Shown here piece after piece: positions 39,301 to 57,745 of a stretch of DNA of 64,000 nt. The stretch comes from Denticeps clupeoides (Eukaryota; Chordata; Actinopteri; Clupeiformes; Denticipitidae): positions 26,205,515 through 26,269,514 of the forward strand of contig NC_041709.1 in assembly GCF_900700375.1 (NCBI RefSeq), written 5' to 3'. Positions within the stretch are counted from its first letter, which is position 1. Each line of letters starts with the position of its first letter. Below the pieces are notes generated by a model. It had not been told where the DNA came from and did not search any database. It saw only the letters and a program-made list of their open reading frames with translations. A program made the position numbers and the translations under genes.

Positions 39301-41408
39301 ATAAATGATAAATATGCATTGTACAGAAGCACATTGTACAGAACATTATAACCAGAAGATGCCCCTTTTTGTGCAGGATGTATACCGGAACTCCATGCCT
39401 GCCTCCAGCTTACAGCAGCAGAAGCTCAGGGTGTGTGAGGTGTGTTCTGCTTACCTTGGCCTACATGACAATGACCGTCGCCTCGCTGATCACTTTGGAG
39501 GGAAATTGCACCTGGGTTTCATCGAGATCCGTGAAAAGCTTGACAAGCTGAGGGTGAGAGTCTGAGGGTCTGTCACAGACCGTTTCATGCGCTAAATGGT
39601 CACTGCACAATGTACTTGTATAACTGTGGCCAAATAATTTAGAGCTTTATGTTTAATGAGAGGTCACATTAATTGAAACAATAGCATTTAAAATAATAAT
39701 TTTTTGTAACTGTTATCTCTTTGTGGCTGCTTCAGTTCTTTCCCTCTCACATTGATTCCTTCAGAAAGCAGTTCTGGAGAAGCAGGAAAGGATGAGAATG
39801 AGGAGAAGGGAGGAGAGAGACAGAGAAGATGATCGAACGAGAGAGTGGGAGGTGGAGCGCGAGCGGGAGAGAGAGCGAGAGCGCGAAAGAGAGAGAGAAC
39901 GTGAATGGGAGAGGGAGCGAGACAGAGAGCGCAGAAGGTGGGATGCTAATAGCTGGTGCTAATTCATGTATTTCTACCTTGTATTCATGTATTTATTTCC
40001 TCTTTAAAATGATTATTAAAGTACACTCCATTTGTCACTTAATACTGCTTAATGTAATGACTTTGTTTTTTGCCCTTTGTTTCTGTGAAGTTTATTTTCT
40101 GCACTGTTCATTTCCACAGGGACGGAGGAAGTTCATCTTCTCATCGTTCACGGCGACATCGCTCCTCTCATTCTCGGGAGGGAGAGAAGGACCGTGACAG
40201 GGAGAGGAAACATAGACACAAAGATCGTCATCGCTCCCGTTCCCACTCTCACAGGAGCAAGAGAAGGAAGTATGACTGGTTTAAGACCAAGACATTTCAC
40301 TCTATATTTTTATTTTTAAATAATGGCTGCTGCAGATCAATAAATGCTCCGTCAAAGTCTAATACAAGGTTCCTCCTCCCACCGGTACATAAAACCGGCA
40401 CATCAACCAGCAGTTCTCTTATGTAAGTCCAAATAGGCAGTGGTGGCCTAGCGGTTAAGGAAGCGGCCTCGTAATCAGAAGGTTGCTGGTGCCACTGAGC
40501 CACCAAAGGTGCCACTGAGCAAAGCACCGTCCCCACACACTGCTCCCCAGGCGCTGGTCATGGCTGCCCACTGCTCACTCAGGGTGATGGGTTAAATGCA
40601 GAGGACAAATTTCACCGTGTGCTGTGTGGCTGTGTATCACATGTGACAATCACTTCACTTTACTCACTTTACTTCGCATGTGAGAACCAAATGTCATCCT
40701 GGTCTAAACAGTAACACTACATTTACGACATTTACAATGGTAGTAAGTGGGGTTTGAATCTGGTTCATACCCACTAGGCTGCTAGCACATCTACGGTGTG
40801 AAAGAGCGATGTTCAGTGTACTTTAGCACACAATTATCCACTTAGATGTTGACTTTTCTCTCTAAAACTGCAGTAGATCTCACTGTTACTATGAGCATTA
40901 TTACAAATAGACTGTTACTCAATATTGGAACTGTTTATTGTTGAGCATTCCACTGGTATTTAGTATTGAGAAGAAGGTATCAGAGAGCATCCTAACTTCA
41001 ATGTTCATATTTAGTGAAATATATGCTCTCCTGTTACATGTATCATGGCTCAAAATGGATGTCAGATTTAAAACATCAATTTTAGTAGAAAAGACTTGTT
41101 TGCATACATTTCAGTAGTTTAGTGATCTATTACTGGTATAGGAAAAGTGAAAATGATCTTCTGTGTTCCTCAGGTCTTCCAGAGAAAGGTCCTCGCACAA
41201 CAGAGACAAAGAGCCTTCCCCATCGCTGGAAAGGTGGAGGGAATGTGCAGGAGGAGATGGCCGGCGGGTGTATGAGCAGTTTGAGCAGGAGAGAGCCTTC
41301 TCGTCTCCTGACCGGGCCTACGGAAGAGACTCCGCCCGGGAGAGGTCGGTCTCTCTAGAGAGAGATGCCCGCTCCAGCTCAGAAGAGAGAGAATCAGGAG
41401 AGATTTAG
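36361..41408 (+). CDS. luc7l: Luc7-like U1 snRNP-associated splicing factor
   Basis: Homologue of yeast Luc7p, which binds U1 snRNP and helps select 5' splice sites. Nine coding exons: 36361-36421, 36877-36971, 37056-37154, 37235-37345, 37626-37769, 39377-39553, 39765-39937, 40120-40269 and 41174-41408; phases agree and give about 414 residues. Seen: N-terminus MSAQAQMRAMLDQLMGTGRDG, first zinc finger (CCCH-type, CKSHLLESCPHD), coiled segment with TELAKKRLAETQEEISAEVS, second C2H2-like finger (CEVCSAYLGLHDNDRRLADHFGGK split over CxxC and HxxxxxH), then an Arg/Glu-rich and Arg/Ser tail ending SSSEERESGEI. The body resembles both LUC7L and LUC7L2, and the end (EEKEAGEI in LUC7L, EEREAGEI in LUC7L2) does not settle which, so the symbol is tentative. 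Intron 5 carries a hAT-type insertion and intron 8 a family B SINE. Confidence 0.93.
38217..38965. mobile_element. hAT-type non-autonomous transposon with intact target duplication
   Basis: Inserted in Luc7-like intron 5. Left end AGGGCTGCACGAT, right end ATCGTGCCGCACT, flanked on both sides by the identical 10 bases AGTCTATATT (38217-38226 and 38956-38965), which includes an 8-base hAT target duplication. The body (about 729 bases) has the 'attgcgattgcgatatgat' wording of a common fish hAT MITE and no transposase. The phrase GGCTGACTTGAACACAG occurs twice inside (about 38501 and 38667). Confidence 0.85.
39183..39262 (-). mobile_element. SINE family A fragment
   Basis: About 80 bases containing CCCCCTGGAGACACTTATTTAAGTGTCTTGCTCAGGGACGCAATGGTAGTAAGTG, in Luc7-like intron 5. 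Confidence 0.6.
40436..40672 (+). mobile_element. SINE family B in Luc7-like intron 8
   Basis: Complete-length plus-strand copy (GTGGCCTAGCGGTTAAGGAAGCGGC to TGACAATCACTTCACTTTA), but the B-box region has been lost: the text jumps from AAGGTTGCTGG to TGCCACTGAGC. Confidence 0.85.
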
Positions 41409-41685
41409 AGAACTAGTTAGAGAAGGGGTGTGTGTGTTGTGGGGAGTGGAACTTAGAGAGCTGTTGTCATCAGTGGAGACTGAAACAGACTCTGGGAGAT
41501 TGACTTGGAGAATATCTCAAAGCAATCTGGAATGGAGTGGGACGATAGATGTTTTCATTTTTCTTTTCCTTTCCATTTTGTGTTCCTGGTTAGAGTGATG
41601 ACATGAGCAGCAGCGAGTTAATCTTTACCTGTTTTTTTTTTTTATCTTTATTTTTTATTCTGTCCTTTTGACGTTTCATTGCAGA

Positions 41686-41691
41686 ATTAAA
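41686..41691 (+). terminator. luc7l: Poly(A) signal of the Luc7-like gene
   Basis: ATTAAA, the commonest variant signal, about 280 bases after the stop at 41408. Confidence 0.45.
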
Positions 41692-42089
41692 TACATTTTA
41701 TTTATGTTCATACATTTTCATCAATCCATCTCCCTTAATCACTGTATCCAATCAAATGATTTGCAGGTTATTACAGTTTAATCAGACTATGAAAAAGAAT
41801 AGTTTTTCTAATGGGGTAAAATATTGAGCATTGTTTTACACTCACTGGATTCAGTGGCACCTCGCCTAAAGAACGTTGCCGTTTTTTGTCTGCTGCCTGA
41901 AGTTGGTGTTTCTTTTATTCTGATGCCGTGTAACAGTTTCGGGCGTCTGCACCTGGACATGTCATCTGCAAATAAAAATAAACATGTTAAAAATGCCGCC
42001 TGTGTGTCACTTGAACACGAAAACTGCTGTATGGTTGTTACACCAGCAGGTGTCGCTCGTACCTCGTAGTGGCTTGCGGACGTGGTGAC

Positions 42090-42125
42090 GTGAGTTTAAT
42101 GCGTCACGACGCAGCGATTTGAAAG
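42090..42125 (+). promoter_or_regulatory. cenpm: Possible CHR-type cell-cycle element upstream of cenpm
   Basis: TTTGAA at 42118-42123 lies about 160 bases before the cenpm start codon in CpG-rich sequence, with a GCGTCACGACGC stretch just upstream. TTTGAA is the core of the cell-cycle homology region bound by MuvB complexes in G2/M genes. A six-base match alone is weak. Confidence 0.35.
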
Positions 42126-42284
42126 CGTGCGCGCGCGATTACTGACGCTGTTCCTTGTTTCGCTGCGTTTCTCTCGCTTCTACTGGAGACGGTCGTTTAA
42201 TTGCCGCTAATCTGCTTCCTGCTAATTACCTGGCGGTTTGCCGAAATGAACAGAGCAGCTTGTTAGCGCTACTCATGACTTATC

Positions 42285-43842
42285 ATGTCGACACTGAAAC
42301 CGTTCAGCAAGATACCCGAATTAAACTCGGCCAATGTTTTGGTGAGTGCCCGTGTTGGGTCGCGAGGCTAAAGTGGTGTTTCTTATGTGGTTTAACGCGA
42401 TAATGTCTCACCTCGACACAGCTGGTTGAGAATGAAGAGCAGTTTCAGAAGAAGTTAGCAGACGTCATCGTCAACGCCGAGAAGGACGTCAGCGTCGGCG
42501 TGTAAGTGAAGACCATGCTCCCTGGTTTTCAACGCGTCAACTTAACATTACGTGTACATGTGTACATACGTACGTGTATATACAGAGAGAGAGAGGTGGA
42601 TTCACAACGTCAGGTCTGCACAACTATCTTCACAGCTAGATGATCGGGTAATGTGGCTGGATTGTTAATCTGAGACCTCATCTGTCTGTTCAAAAATGAA
42701 ATGCGGATGTTGTTCTACTGCACTTGCTACTGTAATATACACTTTGTGCTGAATGCTAGCTGTCCGTCTGTGATATGATTATGTACAGTATATTAAAGGG
42801 CGTGTGTTGGCAAGGATCTCACGATACGATTCTATCACGATATTGCGATATTCTACAGTTCGCTGAAAATGGAAAACTGACCTCTGCTGACCTCACTAAA
42901 ACACTCAACAGCATCGCCTGATTACTTTTGTATATAAAAATATTGATATAATCGATGTCCCTGTATCGACACAATATCACCGCATACATTTTACGATATA
43001 TTGCGCTATTGATATTTTCGAACACCCCAAATGTAAATAGCTGTGCACCCTAAACTCCAGAATGGATTCTGGTTGTAATTATTGGATTAGTGCAGTGATG
43101 CTGGCGGGTCCATTTTTAGGCGCTTGGCCAGAAGACTCCCGCTACCTGTGGAGAATGAGGAGACCCGGCCATGTATTGATCTGGTGGTGTTCATCATCAA
43201 TCTCTCCTTTGAACGCAGGTATGTACGCCACCTTTGGATAATTTTTTTGTGCAGATCTGCCCCTTTTCTTCTCTTGTTATTTTTGAGTAAAGAAGCAGAG
43301 TTGTTTGGCTTACAGCTTTCAGTCTGTGGAATTGTCTCTGAAGTACGTGGACCCGGGCTTCTTTCTGGGGAAGGTCTGTTTTTTAGTTACTGGTGGTAAG
43401 TCACAAAGCGTTGCTAGTCTTGCTCTTGCCTATTTTTTTTTTAAATGCATCAAAACACGAATCCAGATCTTCTGGTAAAATCTTAATTTTTCATATTCGG
43501 GTGTCCTGCAGCTCGATGCTGGTCAGTTTCCAGCGACCGCTTGCAGTCTGTGAGGAAGCTTGCTACATCTCTCCGCTGCCCTTTGCTGTACGCTGAGGAT
43601 CAGGTTTGTGCAATTCTCTGTTATCATTTGCTTTCTGTCTGTATGTTTGCAGTTGTAGGAAACATATAAAAATCTCCATATTTTGTTTTGGCTAGACTGT
43701 TGAAGGCGTGAACACCGCAGCTGCAAGGTTGCTTAGGGTCCTTAAAGTGACTGCTGGCTTGACACCGTGGGCAACCGGCCTCTCCCTGTCCACCCTGACT
43801 CGCTGCACCCTGTCTTCGGACCTTGAGGGCGACTTTGATTAA
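42285..43842 (+). CDS. cenpm: Centromere protein M
   Basis: Inner kinetochore (CCAN) subunit, a pseudo-GTPase that pairs with CENP-I in the CENP-HIKM complex. Six coding exons: 42285-42341, 42422-42501, 43120-43218, 43316-43395, 43512-43603 and 43696-43842; phases agree and give 184 residues against 180 in human. Recognised by MSTLKPFSKIPELNSANVL, RPCIDLVVFIINLS, SLKYVDPGFFLGKVCFLVTG and the spacing to PLLYAEDQ. The GTPase-like fold lacks P-loop and other nucleotide-binding motifs here, as in the family. In the second exon the family phrase LLVGTE is replaced by LLVENE. The C-terminal 48 residues (from TVEGVNTAAARLLRVLKV) are more diverged but align to the final helix. The start was chosen at the ATG giving MSTLKPF; the ATG 10 bases upstream is out of frame. 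Confidence 0.93.
42803..43030. mobile_element. hAT-like MITE in cenpm intron 2
   Basis: A block with CACGATACGATTCTATCACGATATTGCGATATTC at the left, and at the right CGATATATTGCGCTATTGATATTTTCGAACACCCC, roughly palindromic in character. This is the wording of a frequent fish MITE. Ends were placed by eye; no target duplication was verified. Confidence 0.5.
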
Positions 43843-46339
43843 CCTTGTGTTAATCAAACCGTGCTTATGTTTTAGTCTCAATCTTTTTATTTTATTTGGT
43901 TCATGGTTTAAGATGACAACTGAACAAATGAATATTAAAAGCTGGATTGCACAAATATTTTCAAAAATCCAATATGGTTCTGGAGCCTATCGATGTTAGT
44001 CCTTGACATTAAAGCATTTTTGAATGGTGAACTTTGCTGAAACTCTTGTTTAGACAAGATTTAAAACTTTATTTTTAATTGTCGCAGCATGACTGAAATC
44101 TTGAAATTGTGGGTAAATATACAGGTTATACAAGTTGTCCCACTGAGATGTCACTGGACGTTTAGTAACCCCCCCCCCCCATACTCCCTGTTGCTCTTTT
44201 TATCCGATCCGCTAGCTATCTCACGGCTGATAACAACCAATTGTGTTCCTTTGTCTTCATTTTTTTCAAACTGTCAACATTATTATTATTATTAGATGTT
44301 ATTATCATAACAAGATGTGCGCATGTCTCTGTGTGTATGTATACATCATGTAATATTGAATCTGGAGTCACTTAAAAAAACCTCCCTCAAGGCAAAACAG
44401 ATTTTTTCATGAATTAATAGTAAATTGTTTTGTATGTTTGTATTACATCATTTAGATATGTATGAAATTCTTGTGCTATATTTTTAGTTTTAAAATAAAA
44501 TGGAGTCTTTAAGTTACCTTGTAAACTTGGCTCTGTTTTTCCACTTCCTGTCACCTCTGTCATTATTTTCTATCATGACTTTGTGCTGTTTCTTGCTGTT
44601 TCTCATGTGTTCAACCCATTCATTTTCACACCCATATTGCCCTTTCTTTTAAAGAATCGGTGTATTTTCGTTAACTGTCACTGAGTAACAAAGTATGCCT
44701 TACTTTCACAACAAACACAGAACAACCGCGTTTCCTTTGCATGCTGCCGTGCGATGGTCTGCACGCATACAGATGGTCAGCAGGGTGTTGGGAAGGCGGA
44801 GTCAGGGAGCACGTTTGCTTTTGCACGTACAACTTTGTCCTATTCCGTGCACTTCACTGCCCTCTAGTCACAAAGAGCTGGGCAGGTAGGGTCTATGAAT
44901 GAAGGAGCTGAAGTATCACTTCACGTGTAGGGATGAATTACGGAAATAAGTGGCACGCCGGAGGCAAAAAAAAGTTCATGGGTCGTTAGAGTTCATTTAA
45001 ATATGACAGTGATGCCAGAAGCTTTTCTTGGTGTGTGTGCATTGTTGATTTTGGTCGGTGGTGGTGGGGGGCGGGGGGTTGGGAGATTGCACACTACTGT
45101 CCCACGACAGGATCCGAGAAGTCCCAGGTTTCCTGCTCCACCTTTTCCTCTGAAAGGGACAATGAATGAAGGCTTTTTGTAGAAGACAGTAAAGATGAAG
45201 GGAGATGAGATGTTTAGTTTACAGAACAATGAGATGATCTCAGCCTCACTGTGGGATCATTTTACCACAGCCAACTGCCATATGTTTCACAGCTTACGTT
45301 TTAGTCAGCATTTTGTCTGCAAAAGACAAAGTGGGTTATTTATATCCTTTACAGTTTAACATATTTACATTTACAGCATTTATCAGACGCCCTTATTCAG
45401 AGCGATTTAATGAATGTTCTGCTCTTCTGGCTCGGCCCCCTTGCTTGCAGGTCACGTGGTGGAGTGGCGAGAGAGACCAATGCTTTTCTCATGCTCTTTA
45501 GAGGAAAAGAAGAGGGTGGAGATAGAGATACGCAGCCTTTTCGTGCATGGAGACGATGTCATGTTTACTGTCACGTCTGCACTGGATGCCACTATTGTCA
45601 CACACACACGTATGTTAGCAGTCAGCTGCTGCTGCATTTCAACACCATAACAGCCTTTGTAGCCATTCTGAGAGTTAATGCCCTAGATTTACCAACTGAG
45701 CAAAGTATTTATGCAAATGATTGCACCTTGGTGTAACCTGTGAAGGAGAGGCGAACCTGGTGACCAGAGCAGAGACGCAGTGGGGCATGGAGTCACGTCC
45801 ACCCAGGCTGACTGATAAGGCATGAGACGGACATGTTCAAGGTCCAAAATAAATGTGACTGTGTAAATTAGCGAGTAAGGAAACAGGAAAGGGGGATTTC
45901 AAGATTTCTAATCGAAACAGATTCAACAAGTAATAACCAGTGAGTCCCTCCCACATACAATGCTCTGTTACAGTTATTTATTCATTTATTGTAATTCATC
46001 AAATCTAAATCTGCAACTTTATATCCAATATGGCTTTGGGTCCACACAGATACATGGATGGAACCTTAGAGTATTACAAAGGTAACTGAAATGCAAACTA
46101 GTTTAAAACATGTACTAGATCTCTGCATTATAGCATATTCTTTATTAGAACACTGATTAAGTGGTGGCGTAAATAGTATTTAGGGGACAAGTGAACAGTT
46201 TGGAAGCAAAATGTGTGTGTTCTAGTTTTCTAAAGACTGAATTATGTTGCCATATTTTTTGGAATATAGTGGTTGGCAATGTTCCCCTGGGAAACCTTGG
46301 GTCCTGGCATTCATGACTATAATGGCATTCCCTGATTGC
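43843..46339. other. Intergenic between cenpm and the Tc1 relic
   Basis: The cenpm 3' untranslated region probably ends near ATTAAA (43934) or AATAAA (about 44493). A poly-C run lies at 44171-44181. A scrap of SINE family A tail lies at 45363-45410. Nothing else is recognised; the frames at 45313-45736 have no splice or family support. Confidence 0.5.
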
Positions 46340-46918
46340 AGTTGCTTCTTTCACTCTTTTTCATTGGATTGCCATGCCGCAAATGCTGAATTTGCCAATC
46401 TTGGTGTTCTCTGGAAAAGCCAAACGTGCTGCACGGTGTTGGGCTGTAAGCACAACCCCCACCTGTGGACGTCGGGCCCTCATACCACCCTCATGGAGTC
46501 TGTTTCTAACTGTTTGAGCAGATGCATGCAGATTTGTGGCCTGCTGGAGGGCTCTGGCAGTGTTCCTCCTGTTCCTCCTTGCACAAAGCCAGAAGTAGTG
46601 GTCCTGCTGCTGGGTTGTTGCCTTCCTCCACTTCCCCTTCACAGTGCCTCTCATGGCTGCCCACTGCTCACCAAAGGTGATGGTGTCCAAGTGTACTGAC
46701 GTGTCTCCTGATAGCGCCTCCATGCTCTGGACTTTACGCTGACAGACACAGCAAACCGTCTTGCCACAGATCGCATTGATGTTCCATCCTGGATGAGCTG
46801 CACTACCTGAGCCACTTGTGTGGGTTGTAGACTCTGTCTCATTCTACCACCAGAATGAAATGCACTGCCAGCATTCAAAAGTGACCAAAACAATATTCCT
46901 AATATTTTTTGAGGAGTG
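46340..46918 (-). mobile_element. Tc1/mariner-type transposon, 5' part of transposase
   Basis: On the minus strand the frame starting near 46847 reads [20 protein letters not shown], a helix-turn-helix start of a common fish Tc1-like transposase. It continues as [10 protein letters not shown]...RAWRRYQET and, in another frame, [20 protein letters not shown]...[18 protein letters not shown]. The outer end (46889-46918, CACTCCTCAAAAAATATTAGG when read from the element) matches the family's terminal repeat. The catalytic part is missing. About 60 bases resembling SINE family B sit between the two frames (about 46640-46695). Confidence 0.75.
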
Positions 46919-47952
46919 TATACACATACATACACATAAACATATTATTTCCACTCTAAAAGCAATCATTACCTCTCACATTAGCTTTGAGCAGCTAGAA
47001 ATATGGTTTATTTACTGTTATGGTTATGTCAAAAGCATGTGTATGTGTTGGCAGAATGTGCGTGTATGTGTGTGTGTGTGTGTGTGTGTGCAGCTACTGA
47101 TGGCTGACCGGTGATTGCGACACATGTTGAGGTCAGAAGATTGATGACCAAAATAGCCTCCATGCAAAGCGAGCAAGAATGTGTTTGCTGGCTACCAGTT
47201 GTCCATTGTAAAGTTGCAGTGTCATTTGCGATCATGTTGGATAAAATAATTTTCTCACCGCAAAACATTTCACAACTTGACCTGAATACTTGCCCTGAAA
47301 GCAAATTAGAGCTGCATTAGAAAGCCATATCAGCCATACATGCTCAAATAACCCACTTCTAAAATGATGCTTACGGGTAAAGCAACACCTTTAGTCTTGC
47401 TAAGACGAAAAACAAAGCAATCTCAAGAAAATCAAATAGCATCAGGTGACTATTGAAATGTTTATTTCCTTCATGTGACTGGACAGGTTCATTGGCAAAG
47501 TGAAGAACATTACAATCAGAGAAAGAGAGTAATTCAGGCAGGTTGGCTAAAGTCCATGTCATTTGCAAGAGAAAAGGATCGTTCATCAAAGAGGGTTGCC
47601 CCCAACTTTCAGTCCTCCCATCCTGTTCTAAGCTTGGAATTCCAAGACTGTATTTCATATTAGCACTGAATAGCATGTTTCCACTAGATGCCAACATCTA
47701 ATCATATATGTCTGTCTTTGCGTTTCTCTTGACCTCAACGCCCTTAGTCAGTGCAAGTCAATAGCAACAAACACAATCCACATTTCATAGGTTAGTTGTC
47801 AGACATTAGAACAAAATCTACAGAATAGACGTGATTACGTGTTTTTTTTTGTTGCTTGAGATCATCTTCAGTATGGGATACTAGGTATCTACATCGCTTG
47901 TTACTAGCAACATCTAAGCTTTGGGGTCAGAGTATGATTTCTGGTGAGCATC
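46919..47952. other. Intergenic and myoglobin 3' untranslated region
   Basis: A GT microsatellite lies at 47067-47091. Minus-strand AATAAA at 47461-47466 would end the myoglobin transcript about 490 bases after its stop codon. No other feature was seen. Confidence 0.5.
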
Positions 47953-52034
<4,082 letters not shown>

Positions 52035-52142
52035 CCTGAATGACCACAAGAACGGTGTAGCCATGAGTGGAATATCCTCCTCCTCATCTTTATCAGCGTT
52101 GCCCAGGTCATCCAAGTCTAACTCAGAGGTGGAGCCACCTAT
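52035..52142 (-). CDS. Possible unknown exon opposite rab1a
   Basis: On the minus strand a stretch bounded by an acceptor-like CACCAATAG and a donor AGG|GTAAGA is open. It reads STSELDLDDLGNADKDEEED followed by IPLMATPFLWSFR, an acidic, unusually protein-like composition. A further acceptor-like TTTTCAG lies downstream near 51450. I do not recognise the protein and found no convincing start exon, though the CpG island shared with rab1a begins about 500 bases upstream. It may be a real exon of a divergent gene or chance. Confidence 0.25.
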
Positions 52143-52599
52143 TGGTGAGGTGAAATAATACAGAATAATCTGTCATCTGACAATAAACTGTATGCAGTTT
52201 CGTCAACAGATGATTGTGATGAAAAAACGTTCTGATGTGTTCATAAAATATGAAAAATAACTCACAAAAACATTGTTTTACGTAAATGCGTGTTTTACAA
52301 GAACAGGCTGTGACGTAATTTTTTACTGAATTTCTATGTCATAGCAGCAATGGCATATTGTTCACTTCCGGCACTCAATATAATAATATATTCTAAATAT
52401 ACTCAGTATTCATTTGAATATGTTAAGTATACTAGCTTCAGTTCAGATGCAGGCCATAATGTAAAGTAAAATAATGTCAAAATGCTCATAATAAAGATAC
52501 CAAAATGCAAAAGTTTGTCATTTGTCAATTCAGGTGTCAGTTTCAGGTTCTCCTTAAAAGAAATGTAATCGACATCCCCTCGCTTTACCCGCGAAGCAA

Positions 52600-52842
52600 T
52601 TGAAGGCTCCACGACTGCGAGGCGTGACGCGATTTTCCGGGTGGCGTCCACGAGTAGCAGGCGCGTCCGTGACGAGAACCCGTGACGCTCCTCGTCGCCT
52701 TCGCTCGGACCCTGTTGCGAAACGCGCTGTCTAGAAAACGTGTCTTAATGCTGCTAACCTGACGCTCCTTTACCGTCCCGCGCACACAGCGACACAAGTC
52801 GAATCCTAGCGCCTTCGGGAAGAGGGGCTTTCCACGCAAAAC
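52600..52842. promoter_or_regulatory. rab1a: CpG-rich promoter region of rab1a
   Basis: Dense CpG, no TATA box, directly before the ATG at 52843. It could be bidirectional if the minus-strand exon candidate at 52035-52142 is real. Confidence 0.5.
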
Positions 52843-55133
<2,291 letters not shown>

Positions 55134-55908
55134 GTCCAGTTACTGGGCTCTGAAGCTTCACCAACGCCGCCCCCTTTAAAGAACATCAGATCTTATCATG
55201 CTCCCACCGCCAGAGGATATTAGACAAATAGGAAAGAGACAGAAAGGAAAGTGGGCAAATTGTCTCATTCACATATAAAGTGACATGACATGCAAATGAT
55301 TGGCAAGAGGAAGGCCAGTCCGCTTGGACGATGTGCTAATTTGAAGTGTTATGTAGACAGTGTCTCTAATACATAGCACTGGTGATAACATCAGGTCACC
55401 AAGAATATGTGAGTGGCTTAGAAGTGCACCTCACACATCATTACTCCACTATTGCCAGAAAATAGCCGTTTCCCCCCCCCTCTGTGGACTATGAGCATGC
55501 ATTTTAAAAAGGGGGTTGGAATCGAGGTTCTCCATGTGTTAATTGTAACCGTTCCAGTGAAGCACTCGTTTTTATTCAAGTGCTTTAGCCAGATTTGTTT
55601 TCCCTCTGAATGGGCAGAATTAATTGAATTCTGCTGACAAAATTTGCTCAGTTTATTTTTTTCTTATTCTTTACTGGAGATGTGGTTTTAATGAGAATAA
55701 AAAGGTTATCTGATGTTTTGTTAACCAGCAGCACAACATTTCACCCTCCAGTCGATGCAAGAATCATTCTGACTGTATATATTTATATACTATATATGTA
55801 AGAAATTGTTAATCTGTCAAGAAGAAGTACTCTGAGGTGGCATCCTGTCTGTTAGATGTGCATAGTATCAGCATTTGATTGGGACTTTTGTCACACTGTC
55901 AATTATTC

Positions 55909-55914
55909 AATAAA
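55909..55914 (+). terminator. rab1a: Poly(A) signal of rab1a
   Basis: AATAAA 776 bases after the stop at 55133. The 55134-55908 stretch is otherwise featureless and fits a 3' untranslated region. Confidence 0.5.
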
Positions 55915-55979
55915 TGGTGAGAAAAACAAAAGTTTAATACATGCCATTTTAATAGAATACTGGCCTGTTTCCTTTAAAC

Positions 55980-56609
55980 CAGGGATGGGCAAACTTTTTA
56001 GCTTAGGGGCCACATTGACCGACGGGCTGGGCCAGCACTACAGGTATGCATGTCAGACATAAACATAAAAAGGCATTAAAGTGTTTGTATTCAGAGAGAA
56101 TTAGACAGATCTACACTGCAATTAACTGCACCCAAGTAATCATCCTTTTGTACTTGGATCACACTGGAATCAAATTTGATTTTTTTTTTTTTTATTGGAA
56201 GTTTGTGTATTAAACAATTTGATCTATTTCTTTATAGCTAGTAGTACCAAGGAAAGAAAATGTATGTATGACATTCAGCTTCTTTCCATCACAGAATAAG
56301 TATAAGTAAAACCATAAGCAGACCGTTTTTGGTGATATTGACTAATTGCTGGATTGTTAGGGAGAATAAACCAAGTATATCCTGTTTAGGCAGCCACTTA
56401 AAACTAGGAGTATTGTAGAAGCTGGGTGCATCACTGGCAGCGTAGGAGAGCTGTGCTTAGAATCAAAGAAAACTGCGTTTTTACTCACTCAGTCCTGGGG
56501 AGAAAAAAAAAAAAAAAAAACGGACGCCGTTTCATTATCAACGCAATTCTGCTGCAACCTATAAAAAGGCCACCACTGCTCTTCTAGATGAATAGTGTGC
56601 CCAGCCCTG
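55980..56609. mobile_element. hAT-like non-autonomous transposon
   Basis: Left end CAGGGATGGGCAAACTTTTTAG and right end GTGTGCCCAGCCCTG; the outer 11 bases form an inverted repeat with one mismatch. The 'ggggccacattga' wording after the left end is typical of a common vertebrate/fish hAT relic. No transposase was seen and no target duplication was preserved. Confidence 0.65.
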
Positions 56610-56747
56610 GGAAACACCTTGTGACACATTGAGAATAATCATGTGTTCAAAATGCATACAGGGTCCATTCATTCAAAAACAGCACCTTTATTGACAAAGC
56701 ACAGATTTTGTCAACTATGTCAGTGCATTAACGTGTCGCCTAATGTA

Positions 56748-57745
56748 CAACCCCAAATCAGAAAAAGGTGGGACAGGGTGGAAAAAGCGAACACAATAAT
56801 TAATGTTTTTTTTCTTGTCGACATCATTTGAGCTGTAAAGAAATATCCGTTCTTGCCATTCAGGCTTGCAAGACATTCTAAAAAAGGTTGTGCACAGTAT
56901 GTGGTTTGGCATTGCCTTGCTGAAATAAGAATGGGCGTCCCTGGAAAAGATGTCGGCTTGAAGGCAGCACTTGTTCCTCCAAAACTGAGATATACTTCTC
57001 AGCATTGATGGTGCCACTGCAGAAGTGCAAGTTACCTTTGCCGAAGGCACTGACATAACCTCATACCACGACAGACCCTGGCTTTTGGACTTCTGGGACA
57101 GATTTCCAAAATCTGGGATAAATCTGGATGGTCCTTTTCCTCTTTGGTCCACAGCACACAGCATCCATTTCTTCCAAATTCATCGGACCACAAGTTTCCA
57201 CTGCACAATGGACCATCCCAGAGGCCTCCGAGCTCAGAGAAGTTGACGGCGCTTATTTACGTATGGCTTCCTTTTAGCACAGTACAGTTTTAGCTGGCAT
57301 TTCCTAATGTAACTACGTACTGTAGTGCTTGAGAGTAATTAGTTCAAGATTTTTGCCCACACTTGGTGGCAAACTGGCGATCCCTGCCCATCTTCGATCC
57401 TAAAGGAGTAGCCCTTTCCTCGATGCTGCTTTTGTACCGAATCATGATTGCAATCACCTGTTAACATCACCAGCTTCAAATCACATCATTATTTAGTTAT
57501 TATACCTCCTTACTATCCCTGACCTGCCCCAATCCCAACTTTTTTAGGAATGTGTTGCAAGCCTGAAGGGCAAGTATGGATGTTTATTTACAAATCAAAT
57601 GATGTTCATAAAAAAAAAAAAAAACACAAATTATCTTGTGTTCATACTGTCTGCAATGAAATAAAAGTTCAGGGAAATTTGTGAATTATTGAAATTTTTT
57701 ATTCACATTTTCCACCCTGTCCCAACTTTTTGTGATTTGGGGTTG
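56748..57745. mobile_element. DNA transposon with long terminal inverted repeats
   Basis: About 998 bases. Inverted ends of about 37 bases begin CAACCCCAAATCA and include GGGACAGGGTGGAAAA; by eye they differ at two positions. This end sequence is abundant in fish genomes. The inside carries only short interrupted frames. The superfamily is not assigned. Confidence 0.75.
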
